From Fragilaria radians (taxonomy: Eukaryota > Bacillariophyta > Fragilariophyceae > Fragilariales > Fragilariaceae), in NCBI GenBank assembly GCA_900642245.1, contig CAAAJI010000420.1, positions 1-30,025 on the forward strand: a stretch of 30,025 bases of DNA. The letters run 5' to 3'. The notes beneath the pieces are model-generated. The model was not told the DNA's origin and did not search any database. It saw only the letters and a program-made list of their open reading frames with translations. Both the position numbers and the translations under genes were made by a program. Shown here in pieces: positions 8,398 through 17,734 of the stretch (the first letter of the stretch is position 1; the number at the start of each line of letters is the position of its first letter).

Positions 8398-9411
8398 ATG
8401 TTTAACAATGCCTTAGAATTGATTGAACATTATGGAGATACCATTGGAGTTCACAAAAAGATTACGGCAGAAATAATTGCAAAGGATACAGGAATACCAT
8501 ATAATGACGAGACATGGATGACTACATACACAACCTCGCAATGCAAGGCTGTGGCAAACAAAGTGCAGGAAAAAGTGCTCGCTCGAATGTTTTTGGCAAG
8601 GTGCAATAAAGACAGATATGGACCTATGTTGGCCAAGTTGGCAAATGACCAAATCAGTGGTCAAAACGCCCACCCAGATACCCGTTTGGCAGTGTATGCA
8701 TTACTAAATAACTGGAATACCACCTACGAATGAAGACAATACACAAATGGTACACAAAATGGAATCTTGTTTACCCAAGATGGAGGGAACTCAAGAACCA
8801 ATGGTGAAATTGCTTGCTGGGGATGCGGTACGGAAGGAGTCCGTCTATCTGAATGCAAGAATACTGAATGTATAGCAAAGTTCAGGGCTCGACTGGAAAA
8901 AAAGAAACAACCAGGTATGATTGAACAAGGCAAGCAACATTACAAAGCAGTAGAGGAGCAAGAAAAGGAGACTACAGAAAACTTTGAAATACTTGAGGAT
9001 TTTGACATTAACCAATACTCAGGATACAGCGTGGATAAGCAGTTCTTACAACATGACATGATCAAAGAAAATTACAAAGATGAGCAAGAATATATTGGAT
9101 ATGACATTGGGAACCAGTTTAATCAAAGTGGTATGGAAAACAAGATTGGTGATACCCTCATTCTGCTGGATAGTCAAAGCACACACAGCACAATCTACGT
9201 GGAACGACTGGTGACAAAGATTCGTGATGCTCCTTACTCCCTGAAAATGTTCACAAATGAAGGATCAATCATATACACTCAACAAGCTGATCTTAAAAAC
9301 TATGGTACAGTTTGGTTCAAAGAGAATGCTATTGCTAACATTATTTCAATGTCAGAAGCAGAAAGGAAGGGGCACATTATTTCATACACTCCTGATTGCC
9401 AACAAATCTAA
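8398..9411 (+). pseudogene. Copia gag and aspartic protease region, broken
   Basis: 8398-8733 encodes a helical gag-like segment ending NKDRYGPMLAKL...DTRLAVYALLNNW, a pattern typical of diatom Copia gag, and then meets a stop. From 8767 the frame continues with CWGCGTEGVRLSECKNTEC, a Cys-rich motif in the place of the gag zinc knuckle but without the usual His. An acidic stretch follows, then LILLDSQSTHS, the protease active site, in which DSQ replaces the standard D-T/S-G. TVWFKENAIANIISM further on also fits these proteases. The stop at 9409-9411 ends the frame before the integrase. Confidence 0.8.
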
Positions 9412-9525
9412 AATCCTGAAGCAGGTAGGACTATGGCATTTCATCTAACTTGTGAAGGATTGTATGCTTTCAAGGTCCCTCTTTAAGGTGCTTCATTCAT
9501 CCAAACAGTTGAAGAAAATGAGCAA

Positions 9526-10530
9526 ATGTTCACTCCAAGACAAGTTGCACTGGCTAAGAAGGCACGAGATCTATATGAAATGATTGGTAGGCCATCATAT
9601 CGTGACTACATAGCAATCATAAGAAGCAATCTATTGCCTAACACAAAGGTCACTGTGAAAGATATTGTTCATGCTGAGGCAATTTTTGGGAAAGAACTTG
9701 GGGGTATTCAAGGGAAGACCACACGCGAACGCCCAAGCCAAGCTATAACGGATTCCATATATGTTCCCCCTGATGTTCTTGAATACCACAGTGAAGTTAC
9801 TCTTGCAGCAGACATCATGCAGGTTGGCAAGATTCTTTTCCTTATTTCCACTTCCCGTGATATCCAGTTTACAATGGTTGAAAAACTCAACAACAAATCT
9901 GTATCAAGCCTGACTGCTGGAGTTGTAAAAATAATCAACCTGTATCATCACAGAGGCTTTACCGTGAGAGTCTGTCTTATGGACAATGAGTTTGAGGTGC
10001 TCCACCAGCCTCTTCTGGAAAGAAATGTGTTCCTCAACATTTGTGGCCCAAATGAACATATACCGGAAATCAAGAGAAAGATTCGTACAAAAAGACGGGT
10101 ACAAAGTATCCTTACAACACTTCCACTTAACAACCTCCCACAGGTAGTCATTGTTCATTCGGTCATTTTTTCTGTTATGTGATTGAATTTCTTCCCCCCA
10201 TCTGGTGGAGTATCCCCCACTTTATCTCCGCAGACAATTGTAACCGGTCTGAATGTGGACTGTGAAAAACATTGCAGAATTCCTTTTGGAGGATATGCAC
10301 AGGTTCATGCAGAGCCCAAGCCCACTAATGATGCCTTGTTATTACGTACTGTTGGTGGAATCCTACTTGTTCCTTCAGGAAATATTCAAGGAACATACAA
10401 ATTTCTAAGTGTGTTAACAGGTTGCCTTATTCAAGCCAGATCATTTACCCCCTTCCAATGCCCAGCAATATCATTCATGCAGTCAATGCAATGGAAACTC
10501 CTGATCCTGAAACTTGGCAAGACTTGAATG
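9526..10530 (+). pseudogene. Copia pre-integrase and integrase, frame changes
   Basis: The first part reads ARDLYEMIGRPSYRDYIAIIRSN..., the pre-integrase region of this Copia group. LAADIM (first catalytic Asp), MDNEFE (second Asp) and NEHIPEIKRKIRT (catalytic Glu) follow. After a frame change near 10160-10185 the C-terminal part continues with FPPSGG, LSPQTIVTG, HCRIPFGGYAQVH and GNIQGTYKFLSVLTG, all expected in order. The catalytic triad is still visible, but the frame is broken at about 10180 and again near 10440, so no full integrase can be made. Confidence 0.87.
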
Positions 10531-11080
10531 ATTCCCCAAAAGATCGTAGAGATGATGAGTACCATCCTTATCCACAAGACAATATTAGTTTAGATCCGGA
10601 TGCAAATAGCATTGACCCGCAAGAGCTGATGGAATCACATGATGATGCTTTGGTACATGATGGTTCCCACCAAGAGTGGAAAACATAGATCCACCACAAG
10701 ATCCAGAGCATCAGGCAGTGCACCAAGGAGGAGATGAAACACAAATGGAGTCCATTGGTATTGCAAATTCAGGAGTGCCAGACCTTGAGCAAATTGAACA
10801 TGAAGACCTGAGCAATATGCATACCAACACAAGCAATGAGGTGCTGGTTGAACCCAATGCAGATCAAGCTGATGAATCAGATGAAGAAGCCGCTAGAACT
10901 TACTATATAACAAGAAGTGAGAGAAGAGTAAAAATGAAGAAGGACCCTTTCGAAAATTTTAGTTTCAATCAACAAGAATACAAGATGAACCTGAAAACAT
11001 CAAGGAATTTTTTTCACCAAATGCCCAAACCCCATCAGTTCATACCATATTTGGCATCCAACAGTCAAACAACAAATTAA
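10422..11080 (+). pseudogene. Copia integrase-RT linker, acidic
   Basis: Two overlapping frames (10422-10688 and 10676-11080) encode a Met, Asp, Glu and Gln-rich region after the integrase, starting MPSNIIHAVNAMETPDPE and ending in YYITRSERRVKMKKDPFENF with a basic patch. Such acidic linkers join integrase to RT in this group. The frame change near 10680 is a lesion. Confidence 0.7.
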
Positions 11081-11121
11081 GGGTTGAATGTCCATCAAAT
11101 GATACCATTCCAAGAGAAGCA

Positions 11122-11640
11122 AAACAGGCCACAATTGCTGAGATAAAACAACTACATGATATGGAAGTTTTTAAGCCGGTTCTGAAGGAGAAACTTACAA
11201 GACAGGAACTTCTGCAAGTGTTGAACTCAATTATATTTATAAAACAAAAAAGGTGCGGCTGAATCAAAGCAAGGGCTTGCGCAGATTGCAGGCCACAAAG
11301 GGCATTATATGAGAAATCAGAAGCGTCATCAACCACGGTAAAGACGGAATCAGTAATACTTACATCTGTCATTGATGCTGCAGAAAAAAGGGTCATTGGC
11401 GAATTGAAGGTGACCATGATTCCCTACTTGCAGGAAATTATTGATGAATTCCCAGATAAGATTGACAAGCCATTGTCAACACCTGCTGCACTCCATCTAT
11501 TTGATGAATCGGGTAATCCTGTGCCGTTGTCAATGGAACAATCCAAGATTTTCATCATACCGTTGCAAAGGTTCTTTGGGCAGCTATAAGCAAACCTTCC
11601 GAAAATATAATTGTATATTGTTTGTCTTCTGGACCCAACA
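11122..11640 (+). pseudogene. Copia reverse transcriptase remnants with core deleted
   Basis: Three patches are recognisable: IAEIKQLHDMEVFKPV (N-terminal part of RT, about 11131-11180); RPQRALYEKSEASS and VKTESVILTSVIDAAEKR (about 11290-11395), the segment just before the RT palm; and VTMIPYLQEIIDEFPD...STPAALHLFD (11410-11510) plus KVLWAAISKPSENI (about 11568-11612) from the end of RT. The palm with the active-site Asp pair is missing between about 11397 and 11405, so this is a deletion derivative. Confidence 0.72.
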
Positions 11641-11694
11641 ACAAACAATTATTGTAAAATTTATTAAAGAACAAACAATTATTGACAATTATTG
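11641..11694 (+). repeat. Short direct repeats, ACAAACAATTATTG
   Basis: ACAAACAATTATTG occurs at 11641-11654 and 11671-11684, and its last ten bases again at 11685-11694. They lie at the right edge of the recognisable Copia sequence and may be replication-slippage products. Confidence 0.7.
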
Positions 11695-13172
11695 TTTTTT
11701 TGTTAATCCTGGGTTTTGGAAAGAATATCTTTCACAATCGCAATATCCCATAAGGAAGAATTGAGGTGAAGGAACATTTGGGACTCTGCGTTGATTGGAA
11801 GAGCAGACATCTCCTTTGGTTAAAACTGAACCCAGCTGTGCTGAATAGCCTTTCACAGATGTTGGATGTTGGAATCAGAAATCAAAGGTCAACATATAAT
11901 GATGACAAACTCACTGCTTCGAGCTTTTGCTTTTTTAGGATCCTCTCAACCAACAAAATTGATTGATTGCATTCATCTGTTATATCTTTCAAGTCTTGGG
12001 ATTGTTTCTTCAAATGCTTGACCAATGTCTATAGAAAACTATATCATTTATGGCTTCAATTGGCGTTCTGCCACTTAGAACATTGTTTTCTACGAGTAGT
12101 GCACTACTTGTACATTTTGCAAGCTGTTGTGTTGATTGTTGAATTCTGATTTTAAAATGGATAAGATAATTTATGGTTCAATCCCACTCTCATCCAAAGC
12201 ACTTATGTGTTCTCTTTCAGCTTCATGTGATTGTTGAATGTTGGCATATCAAATAGTTCATTTCAAAAATGGTTATGGCAGTCATGTATCTTCCAAATAT
12301 CCCAGTTTCCATTCTTCTGAGATACTGCAATTTCAAAGGAACAACCAACTTTATATCATATGAGCTTCTCTATTTCTGTCTTGGTCTGCAATATTGGCTG
12401 TGTTTCAATATCCCCATAGTAGCACACGCAAAAGGAAGTTGGTTGGGTTTACTAGTCTTTACAGCAGGTACAATTTCAAGAAGAACAACCCCTTTTTATT
12501 GGTACTCCTTTTTGAATGTTTTCATTTTATTTTCACTCACTCTTTCTGTTTTTGTATTTGTGCCCAAACGTGTTGCTCAATGGTCAAAATTTGGTTGAAC
12601 AAAAGTCAACCGTGGACCTTAGACAAGGAGTGTCATAAGTAAGAAAAAGGAGTGTGAAGGCTGACCCACACAATTTGAATTTGTAATGTCCCTAATGGAT
12701 AGACTAATGAACGTAAGGAAAATATCCAATTGGCACTCCAATTAATTGTGAACACAACATTTTGTGAAGACAATAGTTTTTGCATGATACAAAGATTGGG
12801 CGAAAATGCACAAGATTGTAATGAACGTTTCTTGAACCATGTAACCATCAGAATATTAAGTAAGAAAATGATAGAAACCTCACCATCAGTCTACTTTAGA
12901 TTATTTTCCTCGATGATGAAGTACAATAATTGTCATTCTTCGCGGATAGTATAACATGGAGTAACTTAAGAATGAAGATGAACTGTAGAGAGTCAGAAGA
13001 AGATTTAAGTGTCACGAAAAAGTTACTCCAAAGATCAAAACCTTTGTTGAGCTACCGGATAGGTGGCATTGTCTACTAGTCCTCAAAAGAGAGAGACCAA
13101 TTCAATCCAATGTTATGATAATACATGTAGACTTTGTTGACATGAAACTTCCTTTTACCAAAAATGTTAGGC
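11695..13172. other. Long spacer without a supported gene
   Basis: AT-rich, with only short open frames. The longest (12269-12598, plus) gives a hydrophobic product with no motif or family resemblance, and its composition simply reflects T-rich sequence. A weak Copia-integrase-like patch may lie on the minus strand near 12030-12240. Nothing here supports a gene call. Confidence 0.5.
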
Positions 13173-14581
13173 CTATGGACCATCGTTTGACTTTATGAAT
13201 GAGTTATTCTTCCAAGATTCCTCTAGCTTATTCAACCAAAATATAAATGGCAGACCTAAGCGATCAAATTGATGAACCACAGCTGAGACGGATCCGTCAA
13301 AGTTGGTAAATTCTCCATTTTCATTGACAATTCCGTATTTTTGGGCGGATACCCATGTTTGATCCGATGCACCCTCATAAGGTACTGTTTCTGGATCAGA
13401 CGCATTCATGGCATACATTTTATTCCGATGAGCTTCGGATATCTGACCACCCTCAAATCCGACAGTATTGACTATACCCTCACGATTCGTAATTGCGACG
13501 ACATCGGGACCCAAGTCACCATTGTAGAATAACCAATTATGTATGCTCTGATCATCTGCCAAAAATTTGAAACGACATTTAGGGTCTTCAATCCATCGTT
13601 TCATTTCTTCATACATAGTGATACAATACTTGATCATGGCCTCACGAGTGCCAATGGTAGATCCCGAGCAAAGCATGGGCTTGGAGAAATGAATACCCTT
13701 ACAATCTCCCACAGGCCAATCGACAAGCCAATGTGCAGTTGTCGTATTGGGATGTTCCTCAAAGACTTGTAGGCCCTTAACTTCTGGTTGATCAGGTCCA
13801 AAAGGATTCCGTTGAAAGTAGGAATCTCGAACATCAGATATCAATACAGGACCTGTGCAGGTGGGACATCCCTCCAACCAATCTCGTCCCAATGGAAATT
13901 TGGCCCATCGTTCCTTAATATCCGGATATGACTTTATACATACAGACAAACCCACAATATTACCTATATCGCCTTCTTCCTTTAAAGTTTCTTCCGTATA
14001 GAAGGATCCATAGGTACAGTTTGAGAATTCAAGTAACTTGGGGGTGACACCATTCTGTTTCATGTATTGCAATGTATCATTATCAATATCATGCCGAACT
14101 CCCAAAATGATATGTCCTAGATATCCAGTCGCGCGTAAGGAGTTGACGAATCGTTTCATGTCATCCCCTATATCAATTGCCATCCCCATGACTGTGGCAG
14201 CTTTACTAATATCTTCCTCCTTCCGAACTACAAAAACATAGCAAATATGAATAATATTGGATTCCATGGTTCAATTTGTCCGTAAGAAATGAGAATGATA
14301 CAAATATTTGTCAGCGTTTTTCATTCCATCGTACCTTTTGACTTGGACACAGAAGTAGAAGTATTGCCTATTGTTGTTGGATACCAACGATTGATCCCCC
14401 GTGTAGCTGTAGAACGTGACACTTCTTCGTTGTTTGTTTGTTTCCTTGTTCCTTCTGGAATTCGAGGATTACGTAGGACCATAATGACAACAATAAGAAA
14501 GAGTATTGTTACAATTAATTTAAAGTAACTTTTCGATCTTGTAGCAGGACTAGAAGGATGATGATTCCTAAGACGAGACAT
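13173..14581 (-). CDS. Type II membrane protein resembling a nucleotide-sugar transferase, two exons
   Basis: Joined from exon 1 (14581-14335) and exon 2 (14227-13173), this gives 433 aa. Exon 1 starts MSRLRNHH, has one hydrophobic segment at residues about 20-36 after a basic tail, then a Ser/Thr-rich stem: the layout of a Golgi type II enzyme. Exon 2 has HIILGV (121-126), VLISDVRDSYFQRNPF with a DxxD-type motif at D214-D217, a GSTIGTREAMIKY loop, DDQSIHNWLFY and SAVVHQFDR near the end. This order is typical of GT-A-like transferases whose DVRD binds the metal and nucleotide sugar; donor and acceptor are unknown. The bare second exon has its own ATG at 14267, but that start would read through the intron. 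A truncated copy lies at 3938-4267. Its neighbours are the MATE and GT60 genes. Confidence 0.82.
14228..14334 (-). other. Intron of the transferase-like gene, 107 bp
   Basis: On the minus strand the donor is AAAG|GTACGA and the acceptor TTTTTGTAG|TTCGG. Splicing joins ...VSKSK to VRKEEDIS in phase 1 and removes the stop at 14321-14323. The splice pair is supported by the fact that it fuses a membrane-anchor exon to an otherwise anchorless catalytic domain, and by an AG at the same place in the truncated copy. Confidence 0.78.
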
Positions 14582-14590
14582 TCTTCCTGT

Positions 14591-14629
14591 TTGTTGTTGC
14601 TGTTGTTGTTGTTGCTGTTGTTGTTGTTA
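14591..14629. repeat. (TTG/CTG)n triplet repeat
   Basis: About 13 triplets, mostly TTG with two CTG. On the minus strand it is a CAA/CAG run directly in front of the ATG at 14581, so it probably lies in the 5' leader of the transferase-like gene. Confidence 0.9.
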
Positions 14630-14743
14630 TCGACCTTTCATTTGTTGTGTGTCAAGTGAAAAAACAAAACCATCAATCAATAAATGTTGTTCGGTCATTT
14701 TTTTTACATGTACGCTTCCTACTTGCGAATATGGAATATTCAT

Positions 14744-14768
14744 TACTACTACTACTACTACTACTACT
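14744..14768. repeat. (ACT)8 microsatellite
   Basis: Eight perfect ACT triplets between the two divergent genes, about 165 bp upstream of the transferase-like ATG. Confidence 0.9.
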
Positions 14769-14769
14769 C

Positions 14770-15901
14770 ACACTCCTCTACTCTAGGATGAGAGCACATC
14801 TGTACAATGCATGCTCCTCCTATTAACATCTAATCGGAGGGTTGAGACTTTGTCTCCTAGTTAAACTTGTGTTTCTGTACATTTCTTTGCCATATCATCA
14901 CCTTTCTTAATGTTTGTTACAATAACTTCGATTGTCTATTCACGTTTACTTCTTCTAAATCCCAAGGATTGGATAGCAAAGGAACATTGATACTTTCAGA
15001 GAATGCTAAAGTAGTTGCTAGATGAAAAAGAAACGTCAGGAGCATGACAAAACAACTAGAATGACCTTAATTCTTTAAAAAAAACTAGAATGACCTTAAT
15101 TCTTTGTGCTATCTTGTCTGTTATAGATATTTCCATCAGCTTGGATTGTCAATTCTTCAGAGATGCGTTCCGATGGGAAGGCCAAGGATGTGCCACTATT
15201 TGGAATTTTTCAAGTTGATTTCCTTAAGTTTACCATACAAAGATACAAAAACAAGATTGTGAATATTCATTCAGTATTGATTTGTGTTGATTTGTCTCTT
15301 ACGTCAAACAATACTTATCATCCTGCAAATATTTTTGGTTGCATCCATGGATTGATACGTCCATGATGCACAATAATTTTTCGTTTTTTCAAATTGACAA
15401 ATCACAAATGTACATACAGAGTTGTTGTAGAAATTGGGAAATTTGTCAAACATTGTAGTTCCCCAACTTGCTCTTCACTATACAATTTTGATGGCTCTCT
15501 TTATCATTTCCATTTATCAGGCAGTATCGTATTCCCCTTAGGTTGATTGGCATCCTCAATTTTTCCCGTATACTAGTCACCAAATGGAAATGTGGTTGTG
15601 GATTATTTGGATCGTCTAAAAAACCTAGCACCTGTATTTCTACTTCTTCCATGCTTTTTTGTTGGACCAAAACCTTCCATTCCATCCGAAATTTATGTTA
15701 TATTCATTTCTTGAAGTGGTTAGGAATCCCTTCTCTATTTTTGTCGTTTCAACATTTTCTATTTGGTTTTAAGATTCATTCCAGAAACGGCTAAAAACTG
15801 ATTCCAACCGTCCGTATTATTTTTTGGATCTTTTAAAAAACAGTGCTTACTTGTTCCTGTGAGATCATATCAAAAATCTCACGTGTCGTCGATATCCCAA
15901 C
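14770..15901. other. Divergent intergenic region with relic and short duplication
   Basis: This separates the transferase-like gene (minus) and the MATE gene (plus) and should hold the MATE promoter. AACTAGAATGACCTTAATTCTTT occurs at 15054-15076 and again at 15083-15105. Between 15446 and 15860 the minus strand shows two related protein-like patches (see findings) but no intact gene. Confidence 0.5.
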
Positions 15902-17726
15902 ATGATGATTGTTCGTATCCTTTGGATCCTGATTCCTACTATTCTTCCTTCGGTACTTTCATTCGTTGTTCCTAATTCTCATCGGATATACCTTCCTCCA
16001 TCCATTACAAAATCATTGCATCCTGGACGACAACAACAACAACAACCATTTCAACAACCATTTCAACAACCACTACGACAATCCTTAACTTCCGATACAG
16101 ATCAAAATGATGATAACAATTCTAATGATACTACAAATAAAGAAACGAATTTCATAATTCTTCAAAAGAAACGTAATCAATTATCCAAGGAATTCCTTTC
16201 GATTGGTATACCAGCCTTGATTCAACTTGCGGCAGAACCATTGGCATCCTTGGTAGATACAGCCTATTTGGGTCGATTGGGACCAGAAGTCTTGGGAGGT
16301 GCTGGTGTTGCCATATCCGCACATTATGCAGTGTCCAAATTATACAATGATCCCCTATTACGGACAAGTATATCCTTAGTGGCATCACAAGATGGAAAAT
16401 CAAGAACCAAGGATGATCCTATGGAGAATGAAAGCAAGGATACTAGCATCACATTATCAACAACAATAACAACAACAAAGGATACTACAACTATGGATAA
16501 CAATTACAACAACAAAGAATTATCCCTCGCAGTCTCATCTGCATTACTGTTAGCCCTAACCGTCGGGATGGTACAACTTGTTGTCTATTCTCTCCTATCC
16601 TCTACTATACTTCGGGGAATGGGATTGGAGGGTCCCACAAATCCCATGTGGCAGTCGGCACTGTCCTACCTTCGGGTTCGTGCCTTTGGAACGCCAGCTG
16701 CCACTCTTTGGTTGGTTACCAATGGGATCTTTCGAGGATTGGGCAATACACGTACGCCTCTTCTCTATTCCCTACTCTTTACGGTACTCAACATTATTTT
16801 GGATCCATTGTTTATCTTTACCTTTCATTGGGGAGCATCCGGTGCGGCGGCTGGAACAGCCATTGCACAAACTGTGGCACTCATCCCCCTGTTGGTTGCA
16901 CTCCATCGTAATAACGTCCCATTCATGGATAGTATATGGGGACAGGGGAAGGAACTGAAAACTGCACTTTCAAAATATTTGGAAGCAGGTTCCTTGGTAT
17001 TGATACGAACGTTTGGAAAAGTATTTGCCTATGCTGTCTGTGCTCGGCAGGCAGCCTTGTTGGGAGCTGTCGGTGCTGCCGCCTACAACTTGACATTCCA
17101 ATTGGGATTTGCTACCACACAGATTTGTGAGGCAGTGGCAGTTGCGGTACAGACATTATTAGCGTAAGTATGAGAACTTGTAGGGTCAGTACTGCTCTTG
17201 ATTCTCATCTTTCACACTTCTTCTCCCTGTTGCTATTTTCTCTTCTAGTCGAGAACTTTCGGATGAGACATCGTATACACCAAAGGTCAAGGCAGCATTG
17301 ATTCGGCATTTGATCAATGGTTCGATTTTTCTCGGAGGAAGTGTCGCTGCACTACTTTCATTGACTACCTACTTTCAACGCGATTCAATTTTATCTGGCC
17401 TCACGACAGATGTGAATGTTCGTGCCGCTGCAGCGTCTATATTCCCAATAGTGCTGGCTACACAGACAGCCAAGGGCCTTTGCTATCCTGTCAATGGAGT
17501 GATTATGGGTGGGCTTGATTGGAAATACACTATGATTGCCATGTGGGCAGCAAATTTTGCCTGTGTTGGATTAATCAAGGCATTTTCTATGGCAGGTATC
17601 AGTATTACGCTCAACAGAATTTGGATCGCACTCTTTGTCTTCATGACAACACAACTAATCACAGGTATTGCTAGGTATAGCAGTAAAAAAGGTGTATGGA
17701 AAGTCCTACAGGAAGAAAGCGAGTAA
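15902..17726 (+). CDS. MATE-family transporter with plastid pre-sequence, two exons
   Basis: Exons 15902-17163 and 17249-17726 give 579 aa. The N-terminus (MMIVRILWILIPTILPSVLS|FVVPNSHR) is a signal peptide ending in Ser followed by Phe21, the ASAFAP-type junction that directs diatom proteins into the complex plastid; a Gln-rich and Asn-rich linker follows. The first MATE helices read LIQLAAEPLASLVDTAYLGRLG, close to the plant chloroplast MATEs of the EDS5/DTX44-47 group. Later parts include FRGLGNTRTPL, LNIILDPLFIF, GASGAAAGTAIAQ and, at the end, GVIMGGLDWKY. A long polar loop (about residues 160-200) is an insertion. MATE carriers are cation- or proton-coupled exporters of organic compounds; substrate is unknown. 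The start has adjacent ATGs 15902 and 15905. Its stop lies 8 bp from the stop of the opposing gene. Confidence 0.9.
17164..17248 (+). other. Intron of the MATE gene, 85 bp
   Basis: Donor AGC|GTAAGT, acceptor TCTTCTAG|TCGAG with a pyrimidine-rich tract. The split codon GC|T restores Ala and the frame runs VQTLLARELSDETS, as expected within a MATE domain. Without splicing a TAA at 17165-17167 would end the protein halfway. Confidence 0.93.
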
Positions 17727-17734
17727 AATTAAAG

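Larger units (their letters stand above)
8398..11640 (+). mobile_element. Decayed Copia element (gag, protease, integrase, RT pieces)
   Basis: Gag, zinc-knuckle-like region, protease, pre-integrase, integrase, linker and RT remnants follow one another in Copia order on the plus strand. At least five stops or frame changes break the polyprotein, and the RT core (YVDD region) is deleted. No RNase H and no LTR pair could be recognised. The family differs from the element at 981-3937. Both boundaries are therefore approximate. Confidence 0.85.

Noticed and set aside
11641..11700. Apparent inverted repeat made of CAATTATTG blocks
   Set aside because: On checking, the blocks are direct copies; the reverse complement is CAATAATTG, so no hairpin forms.
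12030..12240. Minus-strand Copia-integrase-like patches (QQSHEAEREH and VLSGRTPIEAI)
   Set aside because: They recall the H-QN-AER and TP-E motifs, but the pieces are short, in different frames and not backed by motifs on either side. Too weak for a feature.
12269..12598. 109-codon hydrophobic plus-strand frame
   Set aside because: No motif, no regular helix pattern of a known transporter and a T-rich composition; overlapping frames are equally open. Chance is the simplest explanation.
12640..13000. Possible gag-like words (LMDRLMNVRK, ENAQDCNERFL) on the plus strand
   Set aside because: Isolated and in broken frames; no second gag motif follows.
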